Below are positions 1-7,927 of a stretch of DNA of 64,000 bases, one piece after another (position 1 is the stretch's first letter; each line of letters opens with the position of its first letter). Source of the DNA: Verrucomicrobiia bacterium (lineage in GTDB: Bacteria; Patescibacteriota; Saccharimonadia; Saccharimonadales; Saccharimonadaceae). Position numbers and translations under genes: made by a program. The stretch lies in the NCBI GenBank assembly GCA_035629335.1, contig DASPIB010000007.1, positions 62,001 to 126,000 on the forward strand. Reading direction: 5' to 3'. Under the pieces are notes generated by a model, which worked only from the letters and a program-made list of their open reading frames with translations, had not been told where the DNA came from and searched no databases.

Positions 1-83
1 GGTCTAGCTAGGTCTTACGGGTGATCAGTAGTCCCACTCGTCGTATTCGAATCACAAACTTGAACGAATTTAAGCATTAAAAA

Positions 84-99
84 ACACCCGTCCGGGTGT
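84..99 (-). terminator. Intrinsic terminator
   Basis: A perfect ACACCCG/CGGGTGT stem is followed on the minus strand by six T residues. A second hairpin (CCGTCCCTCC pairing with GGAGGGACGG, 124-160) lies between it and the stop codon at 179. Both sit just downstream of the 179-1015 gene. Confidence 0.75.
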
Positions 100-178
100 A
101 AAACTATATCAAAGTTGTGTCGGCCGTCCCTCCAACGCCTGAATTGGCGCGGAGGGACGGGAGACACGTTCCGTTCTG

Positions 179-1015
179 TCAGTGCGTGTGCGGGGTGGAG
201 AGCTTCTCAGCCAGAGCCGTGAAGTAGTTGCCCAGCTCGGGGAGCTTGGCGGCGAGGTAGTCCTCGGCGCCCGGGAACCCCATCGCCTGGCCGATGCTGA
301 TGCCGGCTTGCATGACGCCGACCTTGCCCTCGATCGACTTCATGCCGAGCAGGTGTCTCAGGAAGGCGTCGGCGTCGGTGAAATCCTCAGCGGTACCCTG
401 GTCCGTGTAGACGTAAGCGTTGTAGTGGGCACCGCGACTGTATCCTATGGTGTCGAGCTTGGCGATGACAAGATCACCCGGCTTGGGGGCGCGTTGACCT
501 GTTCCCCACGCTGGCAGAACGAGGCCGAGTTCGGCCTTGGGCCACCCGTCGTAACCGTAGCCCGTTTCGAGGATCACGGCCCGGAGGCCGAGCTCCCCGG
601 AGGGGCCGAAGGTGTAACTCCCTGTCGGCTGCATGCTGCCGTATCCAGGGGCCTGGGTGTTGAAGACGATGAACTTGCTGCGCGGGCCGTTCTCACCGTT
701 GATCCTGGTGTCCACGTGGGTTGTGCACGCCGTGATGTCGACGAGGCTGTCGTCCTTGGCCTTGGCCAGGGCGACGATGCCGCGGGCGACGGGCTCGACG
801 CAGGACGCATAGAGGGTGCGGTGCTGCCGCTTGTCCCACTCGGTGAGCTGACGCTCGGCCGCGGCGCGCCCCTCGGTGGCCAGGGTCTTCGAGTAGAAGG
901 TTCCCCTGTCACCGTGACGGAACATGCGGTCGATGTCGGCCGCGGCCTGAGACGCGAACGCCCCGGACTCGACCAGGTTCTCCAGTGCGGCGACGGCGGA
1001 TACCGACGTGGTCAT
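179..1015 (-). CDS. Hypothetical protein, 278 aa, GC-rich single-gene unit
   Basis: The product is not recognised. It is a soluble-looking 278 aa protein with no signal peptide or membrane segment; the N-terminal ~90 residues look helical and the middle is Gly/Thr-rich and probably beta. The start is the ATG at 1015, preceded by GGAG five bases upstream. A longer frame to 1075 has no ribosome site. The gene has its own promoter (1088-1116) and terminators (84-160), so it stands alone. It is clearly GC-richer than the AT-rich DNA around it. The opposite strand also stays open over this stretch, an artefact of the GC-rich third positions. Its 3' end and terminator recur as a decayed copy at about 21915-22060. 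Confidence 0.7.
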   Translation of the reverse strand: MTTSVSAVAALENLVESGAFASQAAADIDRMFRHGDRGTFYSKTLATEGRAAAERQLTEWDKRQHRTLYASCVEPVARGIVALAKAKDDSLVDITACTTHVDTRINGENGPRSKFIVFNTQAPGYGSMQPTGSYTFGPSGELGLRAVILETGYGYDGWPKAELGLVLPAWGTGQRAPKPGDLVIAKLDTIGYSRGAHYNAYVYTDQGTAEDFTDADAFLRHLLGMKSIEGKVGVMQAGISIGQAMGFPGAEDYLAAKLPELGNYFTALAEKLSTPHTH

Positions 1016-1087
1016 GGTAACTCCATCTCTGGTTGACTGACCAACTGTGAACGTGCTCCAACGTGCATGGAGCACGAGGCTTGTTTT

Positions 1088-1116
1088 AATATATCATATT
1101 TATATTAATAAGTCAA
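1088..1116 (-). promoter_or_regulatory. Sigma-70-type promoter
   Basis: On the minus strand TTGACT (1111-1116) and TATATT (1088-1093) are separated by 17 bases. This drives the 179-1015 gene with an untranslated leader of about 65 bases. Confidence 0.65.
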
Positions 1117-1268
1117 GCAGATAGAGCCTTGGTCTTAAATCGTATACACAACAGCCTAAAGGCTACAAGTATACTTTTGCCAAAGTGAGTAAGCTCAATT
1201 ACTAGCCTCTGCTTTTGCGGTTTTCATGGGGTTTTGAGACTCAGGTGATACACGCCAGCACGGCGATT

Positions 1269-1761
1269 ACTCACGCCTCCTCCCAAACCTCCGCAGCAAA
1301 CACCCCGGACTGCCTTAGCTTCTCCACCGTCGTAAACCCTATCTGAGGTCACGCCTCCTCCTCATCCTTCCATTCCCAAGCATCCGCAATAAGTTTCCGT
1401 GTTCTGCGTTTGGCATAAATAAGATTAGTTGTTCGCGGGCAGACGAATAAGACAATCGGGAGCTTCTCTGTGACGGTTTGTTCTTTCCAGGCGTAGTCCT
1501 GGTCATCTAGGTACTTCACGTAATTCCCTAAGCGTTTCTTTATGCGATAGCGCGGTAAGGTCGGATCAAAAACTTCGAGCATGTAACTTTTGAGCGTTTC
1601 TCCTCCTTGCCCTCATCACCGAGTCTATCTTTGCAAGACACAAGACTTGGCTGGATAAGTTCGCTCTCTAAAATGAAATGGTAGTAGCTGCGATCTAATA
1701 GGTGGTCGGCTTCGGTTTGGTAGTAATGGCGCACCTTTTTGTTCTTGATCTCAAGCTCCAC
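1269..1761 (-). pseudogene. Decayed replication-relaxation (Replic_Relax) family gene
   Basis: Three frame segments together resemble the C-terminal half of a Replic_Relax protein. First comes a stretch reading RHYYQTEADHLL (from 1761), then LPRYRIKKRLGNYVKYL leading to KLPIVLFVCP (1582-1349). After a stop and a frame change comes GFTTVEKLRQSG...VWEEA, ending at 1269. The order basic/hydrophobic helix, then LPIVLF strand, then FTT-LR tail matches the better preserved family member at 38499-39356. There is no N-terminal winged helix and no plausible start, so the copy is truncated and frameshifted at least twice. The function of the intact family is tied to plasmid/conjugative DNA processing; this copy is presumably inactive. 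Confidence 0.5.
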
Positions 1762-2027
1762 TCAGAAGAACATACACAAGAAATCGTAATAAGATTTTTG
1801 AAGAGGCAAAGGAGACTACTCTAGCTGGACCCAAAGAATTGCTGCTGAATAGCGGACATACGAGCAACGAATGATCTTCGAGCACTATACGGCTTAACAG
1901 CCGAAGAAATCACTAGGCACATCACGTTAAAGTTTTGCGTACCAAAAAGATCCCCACATCCGCTAAGGATACAATGATCTCTTCTAGCGGAGTGGGGATA
2001 AGATACGTGAACGAGACGCCCTATGGA

Positions 2028-2456
2028 TTATGGTCGGCTACGACCCAGTGTCGGGAGCCCTCCCGATACAGTCCAGATGCTCACTCTTGAACCGACTTGT
2101 GGTGGCGGAGTTGTGTACGTCTGAGAACGCTCTTTAAGCTGTTCCTTCAGACTTCTGATAAATGCCCGCACCTCTAGGTATATCCGCTCTGCCTTGCTGG
2201 CAGTTAGTTGGTAGTGGCCGTTAAGCTCACGACCAATGCCTGCAGCGAGCTCTGTAATTGCCTCGATATATGTCTCAAGTTCGCATTGAGCAACCTTATC
2301 GCTCTGTGCTTTTTTAAACGCCACCAGCGGATTGTCTATGCCAGTTATCTGTATTAGTGCCCTACGACACAGTTTAGCCAAGTCAAACAACGGTTCGAGA
2401 TCGGCGATCTTTCGCGACAAGAAATCTGGATTCGCGCTCATATTAGCAAGATCCAT
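2028..2456 (-). CDS. Hypothetical helical protein, 142 aa
   Basis: The start ATG at 2456 has a strong AAGGAGG site. The product is an alpha-helical soluble protein (DLEPLFDLAKLCRRAL, AITELAAGIGREL, ERIYLEVRAFIRSLKEQ) of no family I recognise. The last ~30 residues are Pro/Ser/Arg-rich and overlap an inverted repeat (TCGGGAGCCCTCCCGA near 2050). That repeat looks like a terminator, so the original stop was probably earlier and the present C-terminus may be a frameshift product. No gene partner is close. Confidence 0.55.
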   Translation of the reverse strand: MDLANMSANPDFLSRKIADLEPLFDLAKLCRRALIQITGIDNPLVAFKKAQSDKVAQCELETYIEAITELAAGIGRELNGHYQLTASKAERIYLEVRAFIRSLKEQLKERSQTYTTPPPQVGSRVSIWTVSGGLPTLGRSRP

Positions 2457-2668
2457 ACAACCCTCCTTACGCCCGGTGAACAGTATATCTTTAATAGTTT
2501 ATCATGATACTTGCGCACAGATGTCCTCCATTTCCGACCGCATCACCCTGCTAGTGAGCCGTAGGCGTAGCATTAACCGCCAACCACAACAATCTTTGTC
2601 CGTTCGCTAGAAAGAGGTAGCAGAGCAAATGCAAGTACCTAAGGTATACGCGTCGTCTGTGTCTGTAC

Positions 2669-2806
2669 TCAAACATCGTAGACGTTCGTGTGGGTCGTCG
2701 ACCGAGCGAACATCACCGCGTACTCTGCCGACGGCAGTCTCGGCTCTAGCGCACCGCGTGCCAGAACAACCGGGTCATAGTCGTCGGCCGTCGACTTTAC
2801 GTTGTT
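2669..2806 (-). pseudogene. Fragment of an unidentified GC-rich gene
   Basis: An open frame of 46 codons without a start codon reads DYDPVVLARGALEPRL...RSTTHTNVYDV and stops at 2669. It is GC-rich, unlike the surrounding DNA, and has protein-like composition. It therefore looks like the 3' end of a decayed small gene. It overlaps the end of the membrane protein frame that follows. Family unknown. Confidence 0.3.
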
Positions 2807-2985
2807 CTATCCTTCTTCCGGATAAACAGAGCAGCAAATATTACTAAAGATACCCAAATTGGCGTCAAAAGCCCCACCATCAAAAGTGTCATTAAACCTA
2901 TCATGGCAAGGGCGCATGCAGCTAGTGGCGCTAAAACAATCAGTACCGCTATGCCTATATTTCTAAGGTTAATGTTATTTTTCAT
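2797..2985 (-). CDS. Small two-helix membrane protein, 62 aa
   Basis: The 62 residue product has a short basic N-terminus, then two hydrophobic helices at about residues 10-34 and 36-54. The second begins LLTPIWVSLVIFAALF and a RKKDR tail follows. The start ATG at 2985 has no clear ribosome site. Short integral membrane proteins of this type are common in CPR genomes, but no function can be assigned. Composition strongly suggests a real membrane protein, though it may be a relic. Confidence 0.45.
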   Translation of the reverse strand: MKNNINLRNIGIAVLIVLAPLAACALAMIGLMTLLMVGLLTPIWVSLVIFAALFIRKKDRTT

Positions 2986-3059
2986 GAATTTCTATAATTA
3001 TAATATGAAACTCAGGAAAGTACTAGACGCGGGAAGCTACCGGCATGCTCGGTGCTTAG

Positions 3060-3219
3060 CGTCGAGGGATCTTGTCGGTGGACGAGAAAATTGCCGACTA
3101 TATTGGCGATGATGTAAGGTTACCCTTATGGCTTCGGTAGATGGGAGATCATTGAGCATCGAGATGACAACAAGGAGCCTCCCACGAAGGCCAAGCTAGA
3201 GCAGGAGGTATCAAGGTAG
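3060..3219 (+). pseudogene. Frameshifted remnant of a small soluble protein gene
   Basis: Frame 1 reads ILSVDEKIADYIGDDVRLP (3066-3122). After a one-base shift it continues as YGFGRWEIIEHRDDNKEPP...LEQEVSR and stops at 3219. Both halves have coding-like composition and join smoothly, so this is probably a single small gene broken by an indel. No start codon or ribosome site remains and the family is unknown. Confidence 0.35.
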
Positions 3220-3275
3220 CAAAGATCGCGTAAGTCCTATAGACCCCAACGAAACTACATCTCAGCTAAATAGTG

Positions 3276-3303
3276 AGCGCTCGCCGGTAAAGCGGCGAGC
3301 GCT
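3276..3303 (-). terminator. Stem-loop terminator
   Basis: AGCGCTCGCCG pairs perfectly with CGGCGAGCGCT (11 bp). It lies 15 bases downstream of the stop of the 3318-3533 gene. Confidence 0.65.
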
Positions 3304-3317
3304 GGAGACACTGTACC

Positions 3318-3533
3318 TTACTTTCCAGTAGCCTGCCTGACGACGAGTCCGCCGATTTCCCGAAGTGTATCCGGGTGGGAGTCGATAGCGTGCGGTTCGA
3401 AAATGGTGACGCTTACTTGGTTATCGGCCCCATCTGTCTTGCTCACCACGCAAACTGCGGTGTCATACAAGGACATCGAGTCCTCTTTGATGACCTTGTC
3501 AGCGTCATCGATAACCCGAACCTCAACTCGCAT
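3318..3533 (-). CDS. Hypothetical small protein, 71 aa
   Basis: The product starts MRVEVRVIDDADKVIKED and looks like a compact beta-rich domain. The ATG at 3533 is chosen because GGAG lies five bases upstream; a GTG six bases earlier overlaps that site. A hairpin terminator follows the stop, so it is a one-gene unit like many others here. No family recognised. Confidence 0.6.
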   Translation of the reverse strand: MRVEVRVIDDADKVIKEDSMSLYDTAVCVVSKTDGADNQVSVTIFEPHAIDSHPDTLREIGGLVVRQATGK

Positions 3534-3629
3534 GATCACTCCAAAATTGTTGAATATCTCTTGCTGACGGTGTAGCTGATGTCTAATAGATTATAGCATA
3601 ATAGATTATTATATCAAGTTAAATAATAA

Positions 3630-3655
3630 CGTCCTCGGCCGGTTAACCGAGGACG
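3630..3655 (-). terminator. Stem-loop terminator of the CHAP gene
   Basis: CGTCCTCGG pairs with CCGAGGACG around a short loop, immediately after the stop at 3663. Confidence 0.65.
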
Positions 3656-3662
3656 ATTCCTC

Positions 3663-4121
3663 CTATCGCGGGTAGATGTACTTGAATGAATTAGCGAGTG
3701 CAGCCCGACGCGTCACTCGATTCCAGCCATCCTTTCCATTCATCTCACTGATAGACACCTGTGTGCCATCGGCACTGACATCTTCGACAATAGCCACTTG
3801 GCCAAGCGGGCCGCGATCGGTCCAGGCAATGGCGCCCTTTTTGGGCACATCACCGGTACTGTAGCCGCTTGCCTGAGCGCTGGCGTACCAGGTTTTGGCA
3901 TTACCCCAGTTCGGCGGTACGTTAAGGCGGCTTGCCACATAATACGTACCGTAACCGTAGCTATAACCGTTGGTGGCCGGCTCGCTGCTCGCAGAGCTTG
4001 TTGAGGTGGGCAACGTGCTTGTCGGTTGCTGCGACTCGGATGGTTGTTGTGCCGTGCAGCCTGCTCCTGTAGCTAGGGTAAGTGCGAACAGCGAGGCGCT
4101 AGCTTTGCGTGAGGCTTTCAT
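3663..4121 (-). CDS. CHAP-like lipoprotein lacking both catalytic residues
   Basis: CHAP domains are NlpC/P60-type peptidoglycan amidases/endopeptidases that use a Cys-His pair. Here a 22-residue export signal ends in an A-G-C lipobox-like site, followed by a Ser/Thr/Gln/Pro linker (residues ~24-50) and a full CHAP fold. Fold landmarks are VPPNWGNAKTW (68-78), KKGAIAW and ISEMNGKDGWN. At the position of the catalytic Cys (usual pattern W/Y-G-x-C-T-W/Y-Y) the protein has Gly58 (YGYGTYYVA). The usual GHVAIVE reads GQVAIVE with Gln108 instead of His. The start ATG (4121) has AGGAGG upstream. The protein is probably surface-anchored and binds rather than cleaves peptidoglycan, or has been inactivated. 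Confidence 0.8.
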   Translation of the reverse strand: MKASRKASASLFALTLATGAGCTAQQPSESQQPTSTLPTSTSSASSEPATNGYSYGYGTYYVASRLNVPPNWGNAKTWYASAQASGYSTGDVPKKGAIAWTDRGPLGQVAIVEDVSADGTQVSISEMNGKDGWNRVTRRAALANSFKYIYPR

Positions 4122-4486
4122 TAGACCATACCTCCTAAGCAATGGGACCTTTTTAGTATATAAGATTAATTACTCTGTGTCGCCGATGTCAAGGCAATGT
4201 GCGAGTTATTATCGTAAGATGTGGATCGTGCAGGTATGAGATGGCTATTTAAAGAGCTGGCTGTGTCACGCAACAGCCAGCCCAGCCACTATGAACTACT
4301 CGTCGTACTGTCGCCTCACCAGCGCAAGGAGACGCCTGAAATCGGTATCGTCGTTGTCCGCAGGCTCAAATGTGTAGTTGAATACACGTGCTCCCTCGAG
4401 CCGGGCACTAGTGCGATCTAGTTTGTCGCTAAGGCCGGTACTTCCCAGATCCCTGGCCATCAACAGCCCGAAGCGCTGGGATTGCC

Positions 4487-4648
4487 TTAATCTGCACTGA
4501 GATGAGGGGGAACAATGAACCTTTGAAGCTCGGTAATCAGATTAACTGCCTCCTGTGCCGTCATCGTTTTTTCTGCGAGAATGATCTTCGGATTACTTAG
4601 GGAGGTTGCGAATACGCGAATTGTAGACACTGTTACCACCGGTTCTAT
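4487..4648 (-). pseudogene. Short open frame, probable gene remnant (54 codons)
   Basis: The frame reads VSTIRVFATSLSNPKIILAE, continues TMTAQEAVNLITELQRF and ends at TAA 4487. Composition is protein-like, with a plausible helix in the second half. There is no ATG or convincing ribosome site, only GTG codons, so it may be a 5'-truncated small gene. No family is recognised. Confidence 0.3.
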
Positions 4649-4666
4649 TCAGCAGGCACGTTACCG

Positions 4667-4918
4667 TTATGTAGTATAGCAAGCAGTATAAATAGCTGCA
4701 AAAGAGAGCAGCTGCTTTGTTAAAGGTCTAATGGCGAAAGGAGATAGGACTAGGAGGAAACTTTCGTAACCCCCTAGTCCTATTGTCTCGCTACTTACCG
4801 AGTGAGCGCCTTCGGAACTCAACGCCCACTCGCGATAATAATGATCCTGAATACTGTCAATGTTTACCAAATTACGGATCTCGGTATTGAGCTTAGCGCC
4901 CAAAGCCTTCTTTGCCAT
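4667..4918 (-). CDS. Small protein gene, probably frameshifted near its 3' end
   Basis: The start at 4918 is firm: GGAG lies five bases before the ATG, and the first ~40 residues (MAKKALGAKLNTEIRNLVN, HYYREWALSSEG) look real. The remaining ~40 residues run straight through a terminator hairpin (4744-4783). A one-base shift at about 4807 would instead give a stop (ALTR-stop, near 4797) 14 bases before that hairpin. The ancestral protein was therefore probably about 40 residues. Function unknown. Confidence 0.4.
   Translation of the reverse strand: MAKKALGAKLNTEIRNLVNIDSIQDHYYREWALSSEGAHSVSSETIGLGGYESFLLVLSPFAIRPLTKQLLSFAAIYTACYTT
4744..4783 (-). terminator. Stem-loop terminator inside an open frame
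   Basis: ATAGGACTAGG pairs with CCTAGTCCTAT. It lies within the reading frame of the 4667-4918 gene, which argues that the frame has been altered. Confidence 0.55.
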
Positions 4919-5042
4919 CTCAGCTCCTCGTGTAAATATCAGGACGTCCCCAATTATGACACAGGGCTGTCAGATCATAAAGTCACTTTGCAAAACAGAG
5001 GTAAGACACCGCTGTAACAACTAGATTAATATACAAGAATGG

Positions 5043-5073
5043 TGTTCCAGCGCCGAAACCCGGCGCTGGAACA
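5043..5073 (-). terminator. Strong stem-loop terminator
   Basis: A 13 bp perfect stem (TGTTCCAGCGCCG pairing with CGGCGCTGGAACA) lies 20 bases beyond the stop of the next gene. Confidence 0.7.
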
Positions 5074-5093
5074 CTTACTGCTGATGCCTGTCC

Positions 5094-5477
5094 TTAAGGT
5101 GTGACAATGTTCAAACCTTGCTTGTTGAGTTCCTGTCGCAAGTGGTAATCGCGCATGGTGAAATGCGCATCCGGATAGCGCTGAGCTAGGACCCGATATA
5201 CCCGTACGGTTGGACCAGGCTGTTGTCCTTGTGTGCAGCTGACGAAGAGTCGATTTGTACGACGTAGCCCATCGCTGCGACTCCATGCGACGTGGTAGGA
5301 ACCGCTAGGACGATTCTGCAAGTCACGCTGCGGTGGCTTATGTTTGAGAACTCCAGGGAACCAAACTGCATACTGCACGGCAATTAGGTCATCTTCGGTG
5401 AACTCAAATCCTTTCGAGATAAACGTCATACTCCAGTAGTCTCCATCTCCGAAATGTTGCTCCATATGGATGTTCAT
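5094..5477 (-). CDS. Hypothetical protein, 127 aa
   Basis: The ATG at 5477 (MNIHMEQHFGDGDYW) is preferred because GGGAG lies six bases upstream; an in-frame ATG at 5516 lacks a site. The protein is soluble, mixed alpha/beta, ending in a helical region around HFTMRDYHLRQELNKQG. It has its own hairpin terminator, which makes it one of the single-gene units. No family recognised. Confidence 0.6.
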   Translation of the reverse strand: MNIHMEQHFGDGDYWSMTFISKGFEFTEDDLIAVQYAVWFPGVLKHKPPQRDLQNRPSGSYHVAWSRSDGLRRTNRLFVSCTQGQQPGPTVRVYRVLAQRYPDAHFTMRDYHLRQELNKQGLNIVTP

Positions 5478-5549
5478 ACAGATCTCCCTCTTCCCGTCCG
5501 ATGAAGTATACTTCATATTATATCATAAAATGACACTTAATATAGTAGA

Positions 5550-5666
5550 TTACATCATCAGTCGATAAAGCATAAGACAGGCGATGAACTCTGGCTATAT
5601 CGAGACAGGACTGCCGGTCATCACGCAGGTACAATTACAGTTTATGGCGATGGGTATGTGGACTAA
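5550..5666 (+). pseudogene. Possible gene fragment
   Basis: An open stretch reads KTGDELWLYRDRTAGHHAGT, then ITVYGDGYVD, before a TAA at 5664. Composition is protein-like but there is no start codon or ribosome site. The rest of 5517-5868 shows nothing else that I can support. Confidence 0.25.
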
Positions 5667-5830
5667 GATCGGGTCACCTACGTTTTGATATTAGTTTCCC
5701 AGTCGAGAAGAGAATGGTTCATAGGTAAAATAAAGCAGATAGTGAGATTGTGTGAACTACTACATAGCCTCACTATCCGCAGGGTGTTAAGCGCAATTAT
5801 TTCCAGGATTTTGAATAATTTCTTTCTGTC

Positions 5831-5860
5831 GAGGAGCGGAGTATTTACCGCCCCTCGATT
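5831..5860 (-). terminator. Stem-loop terminator
   Basis: TCGAGG-GCGG pairs with CCGC-CCTCGA with one bulge, nine bases after the stop at 5869. Confidence 0.55.
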
Positions 5861-5868
5861 GGTGCTCT

Positions 5869-6456
5869 CTAAGAACGTCGCTTGACGCGTTTTTGCTCCA
5901 GCAGCTGAGCCCTCCTCAAGGCCTCGGCCTTACCTTCACGAATGAGCTTCTCGATGCGGCGAATTACAACAGTCACATCTTTTTCGGCTACGCCAAGAAG
6001 TGGCAAATGAGTCTTAAGGTAGGTCTGGAGATCTGATTCCGACAAGATCTCGGTATAGTCGGCACCCTCGCTAACACGATGAACCCCACTGGGATAGGCG
6101 CGAGCGGTTCGGGAAGTGAGCACGGGGGAGTTAATACCCGTGATGAAGGAGGTTGGCTCTGTTATGTCCCTTTGCCACTGAGCATACTTGGCTTCCTGTC
6201 CACGTGGGAAGACGTCGACAAGCACTTCGCAGCCCCAAGTGTACTTGAAGCCTACGCCATTTTTGAACTTGTTGCCGCCGCTGGTGGTAGAAAGTGTCAA
6301 CCCTTCCATGCAGCAGACGATTTCCATGGATCCTGCGCGCTGTTCGAGCAACAACTCGTTTACGGGGACCCGCTTATAGTTCTCACCGTAGCGATTATCT
6401 CGGTTACGAATCACTACGATTTTAGGCCCTGAGATTTCCCTGCTGCCTTGTCCCAC
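5869..6456 (-). CDS. Hypothetical protein, 195 aa
   Basis: The N-terminal two thirds look beta-rich (KIVVIRNRDNRYG, MEIVCCMEGLTLSTTSGG, FKYTWGCEVLVDVFP). The C-terminus is a long basic helix (VVIRRIEKLIREGKAEALRR...KRVKRRS). Initiation is probably at the GTG at 6456, though no good Shine-Dalgarno site precedes it and the N-terminus is uncertain. An AT-rich promoter-like region (TATATAATAG, ~6520) lies upstream. Family unknown. The basic tail could bind nucleic acid, but that is only a guess. Confidence 0.5.
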   Translation of the reverse strand: MGQGSREISGPKIVVIRNRDNRYGENYKRVPVNELLLEQRAGSMEIVCCMEGLTLSTTSGGNKFKNGVGFKYTWGCEVLVDVFPRGQEAKYAQWQRDITEPTSFITGINSPVLTSRTARAYPSGVHRVSEGADYTEILSESDLQTYLKTHLPLLGVAEKDVTVVIRRIEKLIREGKAEALRRAQLLEQKRVKRRS

Positions 6457-6688
6457 TTCTTGTCCACTTCTCGTGTTGTAGAGTAGCTGGAACTCTTCGA
6501 ACGTTATATACTATATTCTTTTATATAATAGTCGTCAAATAATCCTATTAAATCTCTATCCGTAGCTATTAACACTTTCTAGCCTAGCTTACTCGAACTA
6601 TTAAAGATTTTAATAAAATAGATGCCTAATAACTTAGGCAGATAGTAAGTAAGTAATGAATTACTTATACGGCCGTATACTTATTAGC

Positions 6689-7852
6689 ATGAGTATAAGA
6701 CCATCTATCGAGCATTGTCCTGTTAGCCTGCATCCTGAGGAAGAAATTAGAAGAGAAATAGCACCATTGAAAGATGGAGAGATCACGCGGATTGGCCAAG
6801 AAATACTTGATAACCAAGAACAGAGTATCGAAATTCTAATCGACTTTGAGGAAAAACTTCGAGCACGCTGGTCTTACGCCCTTGAGCTTAATCCAGAAGA
6901 AACAGGATTGAAGATCGCGCGCACGCTTCGCCAGATTACCTTCGCCGCAATGAGTACGGTTACTTTTACTGAGCTTTTGCATCACGTTACGCCTGTACTA
7001 GAGAGGACCGATCGCCTCGACCCGCCACTCTCACGTGTATACAGCTTTTCTTTTGAAGATGCTTGTCCTCCACATAGAGGAAGTGCTGCCCGGGGCATTC
7101 ATAGTCTATTCAACCAATTCATGACTCATTCGAACAAAGTCTTTGATGAAATAAGCGGCAACCAAGATCATCCTCGACACAGTCTATGGCTAGCATTTGA
7201 GGGTGCAAATGAATTTTTAAAAAATTACGCTCAGACCAAGCTTGTGCGTGACGCCCGCGCAGGATGGGAGGTAGTCGCTGCAGACACCAGTTGGCGAATT
7301 ATCGAAACACTTACCCAACTAGGACACTCACATACTTTAATAACAAAAGAATTTCCTACAAAAGAAAAACTTATGCGAAAAGCTGTGGAGACTATCGATC
7401 AGCTTTCGTGGCCTGCTTCCATGAAGTCTGATGCACTGCGCACTCTGTATGCCAATTTCTCCATAGACCAGGAATTTGAATTATTCGAGGGCCTGTCGCT
7501 CCACAACACATCTGAATTTATGCCAGGAAGAAATCCGATTCTCAGAATGGCCAATCATGATCCACGGATGTATGAGTACAATCATCCGTCGCTAGAAAAT
7601 GGACCTTGGCGCAAGGCTGGATTCTGTCCTGCTGTACCAGTGTTACGCATGCCCTCCCAGGAAGATAGACAGATAGTAGAGCGCTTTTACCGCTATTTCG
7701 AACAGCGCTTTAATCTTAAAATTATGCGCTCCACAGATGAAAACAATCAGGGCGATGGCCGTTTTGATAGAGTCACCATTGGCTTATTACTAGGAGTTCT
7801 GTATGCTGGCGAAACTATTTACGCCAATTGGCCGACAAAGCTTGGTGCCTAA
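6689..7852 (+). CDS. Hypothetical protein, about 387 aa
   Basis: A long, predominantly helical soluble protein with no signal peptide or membrane segment. Recognisable stretches are EEEIRREIAPLKDGEI near the N-terminus, RHSLWLAFEGANEFLKNY mid-way and EDRQIVERFYRYFEQRF near the end, but they do not match a family I know. The ATG at 6689 is favoured over one at 6656 because TATACT lies eight bases upstream, the spacing seen in other leaderless genes here. Codon use is like the core genes that follow. The downstream neighbour is convergent. Confidence 0.65.
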   Translation: MSIRPSIEHCPVSLHPEEEIRREIAPLKDGEITRIGQEILDNQEQSIEILIDFEEKLRARWSYALELNPEETGLKIARTLRQITFAAMSTVTFTELLHHVTPVLERTDRLDPPLSRVYSFSFEDACPPHRGSAARGIHSLFNQFMTHSNKVFDEISGNQDHPRHSLWLAFEGANEFLKNYAQTKLVRDARAGWEVVAADTSWRIIETLTQLGHSHTLITKEFPTKEKLMRKAVETIDQLSWPASMKSDALRTLYANFSIDQEFELFEGLSLHNTSEFMPGRNPILRMANHDPRMYEYNHPSLENGPWRKAGFCPAVPVLRMPSQEDRQIVERFYRYFEQRFNLKIMRSTDENNQGDGRFDRVTIGLLLGVLYAGETIYANWPTKLGA

Positions 7853-7927
7853 CTCCACTGAGCACAATCTATTCTATGATAGTCATGCATGGACGGCTGG
7901 CCATTGAGGCTCATGCAGTAAGTGAAC

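Noticed and set aside
182-1036. Long plus-strand open frame over the first gene
   Set aside because: It has no ribosome site, and the promoter, Shine-Dalgarno site and terminators belong to the minus strand. The frame is open because of GC-rich third positions.
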